Assembly (NCBI GenBank): GCA_011064865.1
Contig: JAAKFX010000022.1
Span: forward strand, 1 to 18,402
From: Candidatus Anoxychlamydiales bacterium
GTDB lineage: Bacteria > Chlamydiota > Chlamydiia > Chlamydiales > SM23-39
Length of the DNA: 18,402 nt
Direction of reading: 5' to 3'
The notes under the pieces were generated by a model, which was not told the origin of the DNA, searched no databases, and was given only the letters and a program-made list of their open reading frames with translations. This document shows positions 8,170 through 15,495 of the stretch, piece by piece. The first letter of the stretch is position 1, and every line of letters starts with the position of its first letter. Made by a program: the position numbers and the translations under genes.

Positions 8170-8793
8170 TTATTCAGACAATTTTAATGCTTTATTTTGT
8201 AATTTTTTAAGTAGAGCTATTGGTGAAAACAAAAGTTTTTCAACCATTTCAATAATGATATGGATCATTGCCATATGCGCTTCTTGAATTCTATCGGAGG
8301 TTTTAAAGCCTTCAATTATTATTTCCAAATCTGAAAGTCCCTTAATAAAACCTCCAGTTTTACCTAAAAAAGTTATCGTTTTAGCTTTTTTTTCTTGAGC
8401 TACATTAATTGCATTTAACAAATTTTTGGAATTTCCTGAAGTAGTAAGAGAAATAAAAATATCATCTGGTTTTAAATATGCCTCAGCTGCTCTTGAAAAG
8501 ACAAAATCAAAACCTTTATCATTTGATACACAACTCATATGGCCAGGCTCAGAGAGAGCAATAGCAGGAAGAGCTTTTCTTTTTTCTCTAAAATACCCTG
8601 TTAGCTCTTCAGCAAAATGCATAGCATCACATAAAGACCCCCCATTTCCTGCAATAACAATTTTGTTTCCATTCTTAAAAGAGTTTGCAATCATCAAAGC
8701 TGCTGATTCAATAAAGGTTATGGATTTTTCTTGTTTTAAAAAATTTACAGCTTGAATTGCACTCTCTACTGCTAAATTTATATCTTTTTTCAT
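8170..8793 (-). CDS. gmhA: Sedoheptulose-7-phosphate isomerase (phosphoheptose isomerase)
   Basis: GmhA converts sedoheptulose 7-phosphate to D-glycero-D-manno-heptose 7-phosphate, the first step to ADP-heptose for LPS core. The 207-residue SIS protein keeps every residue expected from E. coli GmhA: AGNGGS (48-53), DAMHFAEELTG with zinc ligands His59 and Glu63, TTSGNS (117-122) for the phosphate, and DRIQEAHMAMIH with Gln170 and His178. A GAGGGA-like ribosome site lies just before the ATG. It appears to be the first gene of the minus-strand operon running into lpxK and kpsF, and it diverges from asd across a 78-bp gap. A short extra tail (about 190-207) extends past the usual end. DiaA-like DNA replication proteins are relatives, but the conserved catalytic set supports an enzyme. 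Confidence 0.93.
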   Translation of the reverse strand: MKKDINLAVESAIQAVNFLKQEKSITFIESAALMIANSFKNGNKIVIAGNGGSLCDAMHFAEELTGYFREKRKALPAIALSEPGHMSCVSNDKGFDFVFSRAAEAYLKPDDIFISLTTSGNSKNLLNAINVAQEKKAKTITFLGKTGGFIKGLSDLEIIIEGFKTSDRIQEAHMAMIHIIIEMVEKLLFSPIALLKKLQNKALKLSE

Positions 8794-8871
8794 TTGAAAA
8801 TTTCCCTCTTTTTAAATTTCATTTTTTTGTAAAATCAATTTAGCTTAACCAAAATAACAATTGATTTCCAT

Positions 8872-9864
8872 ATGTCATATAACATTGCCGTAGTAGGCGC
8901 CACTGGAATTGTAGGATGTGAGTTTTTAAAACTTTTAGATAAATCCAATTTAAAAATTAATAATCTTCTGCTTTTTGCATCTGAAAAATCTATAAATAAA
9001 AAAATAGTATTTCGAAAAAAAAACTATTTTGTAAAAGCTTTAAATCTTGAAAATTTAAAAAATGTAGATTTTGCTATTTTTGCAGCTGGTTCGAAAATTT
9101 CTAATGAATTTTTACCAAAATTGGAAAATAAAAAGATCCACATAATAGATCTAAGCTCTGCATTTCGACAAAAAAAACATATCCCCTTAGTTATCCCAGA
9201 AATTAATGCTCATCTTTTAAAAAATCCTAAAAATAGGATTATTTCATCACCAAATTGTACAACTACGATCATGTTAATAGCACTTTTTGATCTGCATAAA
9301 AAATTTAAAATTAAAAGAATCGTTGCATCTACATATCAAGCAGCATCTGGTGGTGGTAAAAAGCTTATTGATAAACTATTTAATGACACAAAAAATACAA
9401 TAAAAAACCCAAATGCTAAAAATTTATACGGCTTCAATCTATTTTTACATGAAAGTGAAATCAATGCTCAAAAATATTCTGAAGAAGAAATGAAAATGAT
9501 CTTCGAGACTCATAAAATCCTAAATGATGATTCAATTAAAATAACAGCTACTTGCGTAAGAGTACCAACTATTAGAGCGCATTCATTATCTTTAAATGTG
9601 GAGTTTGAAAAAAAGTTTTTAATAGATGAGATTTATAAAATTTTAAAAGCTAATAAAAATATAAAAATTTTTGAAGATTTTGAAAACAATAGCTTTGCAA
9701 CTCCACAAATAGTTACAAATCAAAATGAAGTTTTCGTATCTAGAATAAGACAAGATTTATCAAACCCAAAAGCTATAGATATGTGGGTCTGTTCTGATCA
9801 AATTTTAAAAGGAGCTAGTTTAAATGCTTTTCAAATCCTTGAAATACTTATAAAACAAAGATAG
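8872..9864 (+). CDS. asd: Aspartate-semialdehyde dehydrogenase
   Basis: The enzyme reduces aspartyl phosphate to aspartate semialdehyde with NADPH, feeding diaminopimelate for peptidoglycan as well as lysine and threonine. The 330-residue protein has an N-terminal Rossmann motif GATGIVG (9-15), the catalytic cysteine Cys129 in SSPNCTTT, the conserved YQAASGGGKK (155-164), and VRVPTIRAHS with the substrate Arg235 and catalytic base His237. No good ribosome site is visible before the ATG. It is transcribed alone from the plus strand, diverging from gmhA, and its stop lies 6 bp from the convergent stop of the superoxide dismutase gene. USG-1-type paralogues lack the active cysteine, so this copy should be the enzyme. 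Confidence 0.94.
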   Translation: MSYNIAVVGATGIVGCEFLKLLDKSNLKINNLLLFASEKSINKKIVFRKKNYFVKALNLENLKNVDFAIFAAGSKISNEFLPKLENKKIHIIDLSSAFRQKKHIPLVIPEINAHLLKNPKNRIISSPNCTTTIMLIALFDLHKKFKIKRIVASTYQAASGGGKKLIDKLFNDTKNTIKNPNAKNLYGFNLFLHESEINAQKYSEEEMKMIFETHKILNDDSIKITATCVRVPTIRAHSLSLNVEFEKKFLIDEIYKILKANKNIKIFEDFENNSFATPQIVTNQNEVFVSRIRQDLSNPKAIDMWVCSDQILKGASLNAFQILEILIKQR

Positions 9865-9870
9865 ATCTAT

Positions 9871-10539
9871 TTAATTTTTTAAAACTTTTTCAAATCTTTT
9901 AGATACCTCTTGCCAATTTATATTGTTGAAAAAAGTATCGATATATTTTTTGCGATTTAAACCAAATTGAGTAAGATACGCATGCTCCCATACATCCATA
10001 ACCAAAATTCGATCTAAGCCAACTAAATGCCCTATTTGATGTTCATCGATCCAAGCATTGAACATTTTATCTTCTTTAACATCATAATATAATATGACCC
10101 ATCCAATACCTCTTGTTAAACCTGTATTGGTAAAATCATCTACCCAAGCTTGAAAATTTTTAAACTCTTTTTCTATCTTTTGAAAAAATTTTGACTTTTT
10201 ATCTATTTTTATATCATTTTTCAAATTATCAAAATAAAGCTCATGAAGTTTTAAGCCATCTAATTCAAATGCAAAACTTTTCTTTAGAGCTTTTGATATA
10301 TTTGAGCTACTATCTAGATTATTTAATTGATTTAAAAGCATATTTACATTTTTTACATAGCCTTCATACAACGTGATATGCATTTGCATCAAACTTTTAT
10401 CGAAATCATCTATCTCAAGAAGATACGAATAATCTTTAGCTAGGTAATACTCTTTAGATTGTTTATTTGTAGTAGTATTTGCAAAAAGATTCAAAAAAGA
10501 AAACATGAAAACATAAATTATAACAAAGCTCTTTTTCAT
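9871..10539 (-). CDS. Exported Mn/Fe superoxide dismutase (divergent)
   Basis: The 222-residue protein starts with a typical signal peptide (MKK, hydrophobic core to about residue 18, LFA before Asn21), unlike cytoplasmic SodA/SodB. The rest is the Fe/Mn SOD fold. The four metal ligands align as His54 (LMQMHITLYEGYV), His99 (LHELYFDNL), Asp182 and His186 (MDVWEHAYL), with RGIGWV before the second half. At the position four before the second ligand His there is Gly rather than the Gln of FeSOD, and Gln168 in the EHQ segment fits the MnSOD second-shell Gln, so manganese is more likely. The usual KHH after the first ligand is replaced by TLY. It likely removes superoxide in the periplasm or outside the cell. 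Overall divergence leaves catalytic activity unproven. A palindrome over the likely -10 box lies upstream. Confidence 0.85.
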   Translation of the reverse strand: MKKSFVIIYVFMFSFLNLFANTTTNKQSKEYYLAKDYSYLLEIDDFDKSLMQMHITLYEGYVKNVNMLLNQLNNLDSSSNISKALKKSFAFELDGLKLHELYFDNLKNDIKIDKKSKFFQKIEKEFKNFQAWVDDFTNTGLTRGIGWVILYYDVKEDKMFNAWIDEHQIGHLVGLDRILVMDVWEHAYLTQFGLNRKKYIDTFFNNINWQEVSKRFEKVLKN

Positions 10540-10765
10540 ATAACTTCCATAGGTTTAAAATTTACCACCTAATATAGGTACTGTTAAAGTGATTCATGCC
10601 TATTTATTAGGTATTATACCTATTTAAAGTAAATTTCTATTTTTTTTTAATAAAGAGCTATCTCCACAAAGTAGTGGATAAAAAAATTAAAAGACTTTAT
10701 TAAAATAAATAAGGGCTAGAAAAATAGTCCAACTTTTTAATTAATAGTTATTTGGGAGATACAAA
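10540..10765. other. Divergent intergenic region between the SOD and membrane protein genes
   Basis: These 226 AT-rich bases separate two diverging genes and should contain both promoters. Besides the palindromic cluster near 10568-10622, a small inverted repeat TCCAC-AAAGTA-GTGGA (about 10662-10677) is followed by an A-run and lies in the leader of the plus-strand gene. No coding potential or tRNA was seen. Confidence 0.55.
10608..10622. promoter_or_regulatory. 15-bp palindromic operator candidate overlapping a -10 box for the SOD gene
   Basis: TAGGTAT-T-ATACCTA is a perfect inverted repeat around one central base. On the minus strand it contains TATAAT (10618-10613), a good -10 for a transcript reaching the SOD start after about 65 nt. 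Related half-sites lie nearby: CCTA-ATA-TAGG at 10568-10578 and CCTA-TTTAT-TAGG at 10599-10611. TAGGTNNNNNACCTA resembles DtxR/IdeR-type metal-regulator sites, but no regulator gene is in the window, so the factor is a guess. Confidence 0.5.
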
Positions 10766-11068
10766 ATGGTATTTTTGGTAGATATAGCTTTTGCAATTGA
10801 GTTAATTGCTTTAGTTTTAGGAGGAACACTTTTATATTTTTTAAAAGCACATAAAGTTCAGTTTGCTTTTGGTAAAGTTATTGCATATTTTGTAATAGTA
10901 GTAGCATTGATAACAATGCTTTGTTCTTCTTATTACGGCACAAAATATTGGGTTCAAGGATATTATGAAACGCCAATGGGTCAAAAGCATGCGATGTTTA
11001 AAAAGTATAAAAAGCATATGAAAGATTATAGAACTGACAAAAGACATAAAAAAGCAGAAAATTACTAG
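10766..11068 (+). CDS. Small membrane protein of unknown function, two predicted helices and a basic tail
   Basis: I do not recognise this 100-residue protein. A good ribosome site (TTGGGAGATACAAA before ATG) supports the start. Residues 4-26 and 36-55 are hydrophobic and long enough to span the membrane, with a short basic loop (KAHK) between. The C-terminal 45 residues are rich in Tyr, Lys, His and Arg (YKKHMKDYRTDKRHKK), suggesting a positively charged cytoplasmic tail and an N-in, C-in hairpin topology. Its stop overlaps the convergent stop of rluA by 4 bp. It is divergent from the exported SOD gene and shares its regulatory region, so the two could respond to the same signal, which is inference only. 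Confidence 0.75.
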   Translation: MVFLVDIAFAIELIALVLGGTLLYFLKAHKVQFAFGKVIAYFVIVVALITMLCSSYYGTKYWVQGYYETPMGQKHAMFKKYKKHMKDYRTDKRHKKAENY

Positions 11069-11748
11069 TATATAGATATTTGAGATTTCTTCAAAAAAAA
11101 TGGTTTAATCTCAAATTTCATTCTCTTTTTTGTAACAGGGTGTAAAAAATCTAAAAAATAAGAGCAGAGATGAATTTTATCTATTTTTTTTTTAGAGCCA
11201 TACTTTGTATCGCCTAAGATTGGATGCGATATATTTGAAAATTGCGCTCTTATTTGATGATATCTACCAGTGAATAGCTCTATTTGCAAAATAGATGAAT
11301 CTTTTCTCTCTTTAATAACTTTATAAGCTAAATGAGCTAGTTTAGAACCTTTTTGATCTTTTTTAACTATTTTAGCTCTGTGTGATAGATGAGCTATATA
11401 ATCTTTAAGCTCAGCTTGTTTTTTTAAAAATTTACCTTCTACTTCAGCTATATATTTTCTAATTATTTTTTTTTCTCTCATTTGTTCATTTAATCTTTTC
11501 AATGCTTTAGAAGTTTTAGCAAAAAGAACAATGCCACAAACTTTTTTATCTAATCTATGTATAGGATGCAAAAATACATCGCCCTTTTTATTATATTTTT
11601 CTTTTATAAAATCTTTAGCTAAATTTTGAAGACTATATGGAGTAATCTCTGTTGGTTGAGTACTTATATTAGAATCTTTTATTAAAACTAATATATGATT
11701 GTCTTCATATAAGATATCAACTAAGTTTTCTTTGTCTGATTGCTTCAT
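11065..11748 (-). CDS. RluA-family 23S rRNA/tRNA pseudouridine synthase
   Basis: The protein isomerises uridines in structured RNA. The catalytic motif HRLDKKVCGIVLFAKT places the active Asp at residue 67, counting from the ATG at 11748, and RYHQIRAQF with HPILGDTKYG follows, both characteristic of the RluA/C/D family. It is about 227 residues. It has no N-terminal S4 domain, and the protein starts directly at the catalytic domain (LVDILYEDNHILVLIKDS). An upstream in-frame ATG at 11778 would add ten residues. I prefer 11748 because it fits the domain edge and reduces overlap with the spoU gene to 32 bp. Neither has a clear ribosome site. It is the last gene of the seven-gene operon. The target uridine cannot be predicted. 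Confidence 0.9.
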   Translation of the reverse strand: MKQSDKENLVDILYEDNHILVLIKDSNISTQPTEITPYSLQNLAKDFIKEKYNKKGDVFLHPIHRLDKKVCGIVLFAKTSKALKRLNEQMREKKIIRKYIAEVEGKFLKKQAELKDYIAHLSHRAKIVKKDQKGSKLAHLAYKVIKERKDSSILQIELFTGRYHQIRAQFSNISHPILGDTKYGSKKKIDKIHLCSYFLDFLHPVTKKRMKFEIKPFFLKKSQISIY

Positions 11749-12538
11749 ATAATAAAATTGTTGTTGACTGCGCAACATTTAAAGAATCCATATCTCCAAA
11801 CATTGGGATTTTTACTAAGCTAGAATTTTTAAACCAAATATCTGTGAGGCCTAATTGCTCTGTTCCAAAAGCTATAGCAACCCCCTTTTTTAAATTCACA
11901 TCGCTATAGTTGATTTTAGCTTTTGGTGTTGCACTTAAAATATTTATGTTTTTCTTTTTTAAAAACGAGATGATTTTTTCACTCTCACTTACAAATATAG
12001 GAACAGAAAATAGCGCGCCAATAGAGGCTCTTACCACATTTGGATTAAAAATATCGGTTAAAGGATCTACAACTATTACAGCATCTACTTTTGTAGCATC
12101 GGCTGTTCTTAAAATTGTACCTAAATTACCAGGTTTTTCAATAGCTTCGCATATAATGATTAATGGATCTTTTTTACTATCAATAATTTTTTCTAAATTT
12201 TTTAAATCTTGTTTGAACTGTTTAGCAATAGCTAAAAGCCCATCTGGCCTATCTCTATAAGAGATTTTTCGAAAAACATTTTCTAAACAATTATATATAG
12301 GAGTTTTTTGATTGTTTATTTTTTCAATAAGAGCATTTTCATTATCTTTTAAAAATAAAGATTCACAAACATATAAAGAATCTATTTTAACATTTGATTT
12401 ATATGCTCTTAAAAGCTCTCTATAGCCTTCAATTAAAAATAAAGAATATTTATCTCTTTTATTCTTATTTTTTAATTTAATGATTTTTTTTATTTTTTCG
12501 TTTTTTAAAGATGTTATCTCAAAATTTTTTATCATCAT
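11717..12538 (-). CDS. SpoU/TrmH-family RNA 2'-O-methyltransferase
   Basis: The protein methylates ribose 2'-OH in rRNA or tRNA with SAM using the SPOUT trefoil-knot fold. Visible motifs are EKPGNLGTILRTADA (motif 1), VAIAFGTEQLGLT (motif 2) and IPMFGDMDSLNVAQST (motif 3, usually NVAVA). The N-terminal part (about 1-110) resembles the L30e-like substrate-binding domain, with LFLIEGYRELLRA. About 273 residues from 12538. An in-frame ATG at 12574 would extend it by 12 residues into the upstream methyltransferase gene, but MMIKNFEITSLKN resembles the usual start of these enzymes. It overlaps its neighbours at both ends. A SpoU gene next to a methyltransferase gene is also remembered from C. trachomatis. 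The exact RNA site is unknown. Confidence 0.9.
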   Translation of the reverse strand: MMIKNFEITSLKNEKIKKIIKLKNKNKRDKYSLFLIEGYRELLRAYKSNVKIDSLYVCESLFLKDNENALIEKINNQKTPIYNCLENVFRKISYRDRPDGLLAIAKQFKQDLKNLEKIIDSKKDPLIIICEAIEKPGNLGTILRTADATKVDAVIVVDPLTDIFNPNVVRASIGALFSVPIFVSESEKIISFLKKKNINILSATPKAKINYSDVNLKKGVAIAFGTEQLGLTDIWFKNSSLVKIPMFGDMDSLNVAQSTTILLYEAIRQRKLS

Positions 12539-13382
12539 TTTGCCATATTGCATAATATCCGGAGGGCAAATCATAACTCTTTTCAGCTTTTAAACAAAGC
12601 TCATCAATCTCTAAATTTTTATTTTTTTCAAAAATATCGGTAAATAAATTTTTTATTGAAATTTTACTAAATCCTGGGCTATGAGTAGAGAAAATAATAA
12701 AAGAATATTTATTAGCTAGAAGTTTTTTTAAAAGATCTAATAATAGATATAAATCTGTCTCTATTTTAAAAACTTCTCCTTTAGCTCCTCTTCCAAAACT
12801 AGGAGGATCTAAAATGATTCCATCATATTTGGAGCCTCTTTTAACCTCTCTTTTTACAAATTTTAAAGCGTCATCCAAAATGTATCTAATCTCTAAATTT
12901 TGAAAATTATTGAGCTTTGCATTTTCTTTTGCCCATAAAATCGATGGTTTTGAACTATCTACATGACACACTTTTGCTCCATTTTTTAAAGCAAATAGAC
13001 TCATAAGTCCTGTATATGCAAAAAGATTTAAGATATTTGGTTTTTTATTTTGATCTTTAAATATCTTAGATCCGATTATTTTTGATAATTTATTAGCTAA
13101 AAAAACATGTTCTTGAAAAAAACCAATGTGACCAAAATCTGTAAGCTTTAATTTAAGCTTTACATCTTCTATCTCTACTAACCAACTATCTAATCTTTTT
13201 TTATCTTTAAATACCCATTTGTTTTTAGTATCTCTTATAAAAACAATGTCAGCTTCTTCCCAAATCTTAATATCGAGCTTAGGCCTCCAAATAGCTGCTG
13301 CACATGGCCTAGATATTAAATATGGACCAAACTTTTCTAACTTTTTTAAATTTCCCGAATCTATTAATGAATAATTTTTCAT
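12519..13382 (-). CDS. Class I SAM-dependent methyltransferase, RlmI/RlmK-like
   Basis: The 287-residue Rossmann-fold methyltransferase has SAM motif I ILNLFAYTGLMSLF (117-130), the acidic ribose-binding Asp142 in CHVDSSKPS, DDALKFV (170-176), and the catalytic motif ILDPPSFGRGAKGE (190-203). DPPSFGRG resembles 23S rRNA m5C methyltransferases RlmI and RlmK. The N-terminal 90 residues form a beta-rich region rather than a canonical PUA domain, so the protein is shorter than RlmI. Its ATG overlaps the cinA stop as ATGA, a sign of translational coupling, and its 3' end overlaps the spoU start. Two RNA methylases and a pseudouridine synthase in a row suggest an RNA-modification half of this operon. 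Confidence 0.88.
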   Translation of the reverse strand: MKNYSLIDSGNLKKLEKFGPYLISRPCAAAIWRPKLDIKIWEEADIVFIRDTKNKWVFKDKKRLDSWLVEIEDVKLKLKLTDFGHIGFFQEHVFLANKLSKIIGSKIFKDQNKKPNILNLFAYTGLMSLFALKNGAKVCHVDSSKPSILWAKENAKLNNFQNLEIRYILDDALKFVKREVKRGSKYDGIILDPPSFGRGAKGEVFKIETDLYLLLDLLKKLLANKYSFIIFSTHSPGFSKISIKNLFTDIFEKNKNLEIDELCLKAEKSYDLPSGYYAIWQNDDKKF

Positions 13383-14623
13383 TTCTCAAAATACTCTAGA
13401 TTATGAGCAATTCTTCTAAAAAGAGCTCCAAAAGCAATATTTGTAGCAGCTTTAATAATTAAAGATCTAGTAAAAGGCAGATGCAAAATTCCAGCATCGA
13501 TATCCTCTGATCTTTTAGCTATCGCTAAACATATTGTACCAACTGGTTTTTCTTGGCTTCCACCTGTTGGTCCTGCTATTCCAGAGATTGCAATAGCATA
13601 TGTCGCATCGGTTATATCAAAGACTCCTTTTATCATCTCTTTTACCGTTTGAATACTTACAGCGCCTTTTTCTTTTAAAGTCTTATCAGATACCTTTAAA
13701 ATATCTTTTTTTAGCTTATTTGAGTATGTAATGAACGATCCTAAAAAGTATTTAGATGAACCTGGTATTTTTGTGATTCTAGAAGAGAGCTCTCCACCTG
13801 TGCAAGATTCTGCAAAAGCAATTGTTTCATCTCTTTTATCTAAAATATTATGAATAGCTGTTTCAATTTTGCCATCTTTTGCAATAAATATATAATCTTC
13901 AAGCTCCTTTTCGATTTGATTTTTTACAAAATTAATTGTTTTTACAGCATCAGATCTGTCTTTTTCTTTTGTAGTTATAGTGATTTGCACAATTCCATGG
14001 GATGGATAAATTCCTAAAATCACATTTTTAGGAAGTTGACACGCTCTTAAAATCGCGTCTACTTTAAGCTCTTCTAAAAGAGTTATATTTATAATCTCTT
14101 GATAAACTTTTTCTTCTATTGGAAAATGCTTTTGAATAAATATCATAGCATGTTTTTCAAACATATCTTCTAGCTCTTTTGGAACTCCTGGCAGTAAAAT
14201 AATCGCTTTTGAAGCATGTATAAAAGCAAAACCAGGTGCTGTTCCAACTTCATTTTGAAAAATATAACCACTTTTAGGAACTGTTGCTTGCTCTTCTATC
14301 GATGCTATCTGCCCAAATCTTTTTTCAATATCTTTCGCGATATCATCTCGATATTTGAGATCAATCTTTAAAAAATCACATACAATCTTTTTGGTATTAT
14401 CATCGAGAGTCGGACCAAGACCTCCTGTTATTATTAAAACATCAGATCTTTTAATAGCTGTTTTTATTCCTATCAGTAGCTCTTTTTGATCATCCGACAC
14501 TGTGCTTATATAATTGGTTTCATATCCTTTTTTTAATAAAGATGCAGATATATAATGAGCATTTGTGTTTAAGGTTTTTCCAGATAAAAGCTCATTTCCA
14601 ACGCAAAGAATTTCAATTTTCAT
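13379..14623 (-). CDS. cinA: CinA: MoCF-like domain plus nicotinamide-nucleotide amidohydrolase
   Basis: The N-terminal half (about 1-170) is a MoaB/MogA-like nucleotide-binding domain with GNELLSGKTLNTN and TGGLGPTLDD (66-75), associated with ADP-ribose pyrophosphatase activity in some CinA proteins. The C-terminal half (about 255-414) is the PncC domain with AFAESCTGGELSSR (near 270-283), FITYSNKLK, and AISGIAGPTGG, which deamidates nicotinamide mononucleotide in NAD recycling. Both domains are complete. The ATG at 14623 makes an ATGA overlap with the lspA stop and starts exactly at the domain edge (MKIEILCVGNELL). An upstream in-frame ATG at 14668 would add 15 residues without family support. 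The operon position between lspA and an RNA methyltransferase gene does not explain its role. Confidence 0.93.
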   Translation of the reverse strand: MKIEILCVGNELLSGKTLNTNAHYISASLLKKGYETNYISTVSDDQKELLIGIKTAIKRSDVLIITGGLGPTLDDNTKKIVCDFLKIDLKYRDDIAKDIEKRFGQIASIEEQATVPKSGYIFQNEVGTAPGFAFIHASKAIILLPGVPKELEDMFEKHAMIFIQKHFPIEEKVYQEIINITLLEELKVDAILRACQLPKNVILGIYPSHGIVQITITTKEKDRSDAVKTINFVKNQIEKELEDYIFIAKDGKIETAIHNILDKRDETIAFAESCTGGELSSRITKIPGSSKYFLGSFITYSNKLKKDILKVSDKTLKEKGAVSIQTVKEMIKGVFDITDATYAIAISGIAGPTGGSQEKPVGTICLAIAKRSEDIDAGILHLPFTRSLIIKAATNIAFGALFRRIAHNLEYFEK

Positions 14624-15126
14624 GAGTTTTGTCTTTTTGAACGTTTTAAAAAGGTAAAAAATAGCCAAATTATTCCAAGAGTTATCATAACATCTGCTAG
14701 ATTAAATATAGGATATGAAAACCCCCAAAAATTAAAATGAAACATATCTATTACTTTTTTATAAAATATAAAATCTAAAATATTTCCAAAAGCTCCAGTA
14801 ATTATTAATATCAAGGGAACATCTTTTCTTACATCCTTATTAAAAAATATAAGATATGTAATAAGGCCTATTACAATAACAATTCTTATTGAAAATAATA
14901 GGGCTGGATATTTTGAAAAAAGGCCCCAAGCAGCACCGACATTTTCTACATGATTTATTGAAAAGCTAATTCCCAAAAAGTCTTTAAAAATGCCAATGCC
15001 ACCATATGGATAAAATGGATGCATCCAACTCATTTTAGTAATATTTTGATATACTAAATTTTTTGAAATTATATCTAAAGCGATTAAAACCAAAAAAATA
15101 AATAGTAATTTTAGGTATCTTTTCAC
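14620..15126 (-). CDS. lspA: Lipoprotein signal peptidase (signal peptidase II)
   Basis: LspA cleaves the signal peptide of diacylated prolipoproteins in the inner membrane. The 168-residue protein has four hydrophobic helices (about 6-22, 72-95, 103-118, 140-160), the NVGAAWG motif (62-68; NxGxAF in most homologues), and the two catalytic aspartates Asp118 in GNILDFI and Asp145 in FNLADV. The start codon is GTG, 3 bp after the dksA stop, and its stop overlaps cinA. Co-occurrence of nrdR, dksA and lspA in this order is a chlamydial arrangement as I recall it. In chlamydiae many envelope proteins are lipoproteins, so the gene should be essential. Confidence 0.95.
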   Translation of the reverse strand: MKRYLKLLFIFLVLIALDIISKNLVYQNITKMSWMHPFYPYGGIGIFKDFLGISFSINHVENVGAAWGLFSKYPALLFSIRIVIVIGLITYLIFFNKDVRKDVPLILIITGAFGNILDFIFYKKVIDMFHFNFWGFSYPIFNLADVMITLGIIWLFFTFLKRSKRQNS

Positions 15127-15129
15127 AAT

Positions 15130-15495
15130 TTATAAAAGACCTTTTTCCGTTTTTTCCTGCGCTTCTATTGTCATAGTCGCATAAGGAATTGCTTGGAGTC
15201 TCGCTTTTGGTATCTCTTTTTTAGTAATATCACAAATGCCGTATGTACCTTCATCAATCTTTTCTAATGCTCTATCGATCTGTTTTAAAATTAGATACTC
15301 TTTATTTGACACTTCCATATTAATGGTTTTTCCAAAATCATCAGTCCCCTCATCTGCTTGATGTTGAGAATAACCTTTGGTCTCATCGAGCTCTTTAACT
15401 TCTTCTTTTGCTCCATTAATAGCTCCTGTAATTTTTACTCTAAGTTCTAATAATTTCTCTTTATATTTTTCTATTTCATTCTCTTGTAGAGGCAT
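15130..15495 (-). CDS. dksA: DksA/TraR-family RNA polymerase-binding factor with a degenerate zinc finger
   Basis: DksA-type proteins insert a coiled coil into the RNA polymerase secondary channel and change promoter kinetics. The 121-residue protein has a long charged helical hairpin (about 5-80, with DEGTDDFG near its tip) and a C-terminal GTYGICDITKKEIPKARL...AIPYATMTIEAQE segment. In the family this segment carries four zinc cysteines. Here the aligned positions are Cys88, Thr91, Thr109 and Ala112, so zinc cannot be bound in the usual way, as in zinc-independent DksA2 proteins. I chose the ATG at 15495 because GAGG lies about nine bases upstream and MPLQENEI is the usual chlamydial start. 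In-frame ATG 15504 and GTG 15510 lie further upstream, inside the end of nrdR. It sits 3 bp before lspA. Confidence 0.92.
   Translation of the reverse strand: MPLQENEIEKYKEKLLELRVKITGAINGAKEEVKELDETKGYSQHQADEGTDDFGKTINMEVSNKEYLILKQIDRALEKIDEGTYGICDITKKEIPKARLQAIPYATMTIEAQEKTEKGLL

Noticed and set aside
7832..8287. Plus-strand frame across lpxK and gmhA
   Set aside because: Antisense to two genes with diagnostic motifs. Its hydrophobic, Phe-rich product is typical of AT-rich antisense frames.
9861..9870. ATAGATCTAT palindrome between asd and the SOD gene as a bidirectional terminator
   Set aside because: Only a 5-bp AT-rich stem without a loop. Too weak to call.
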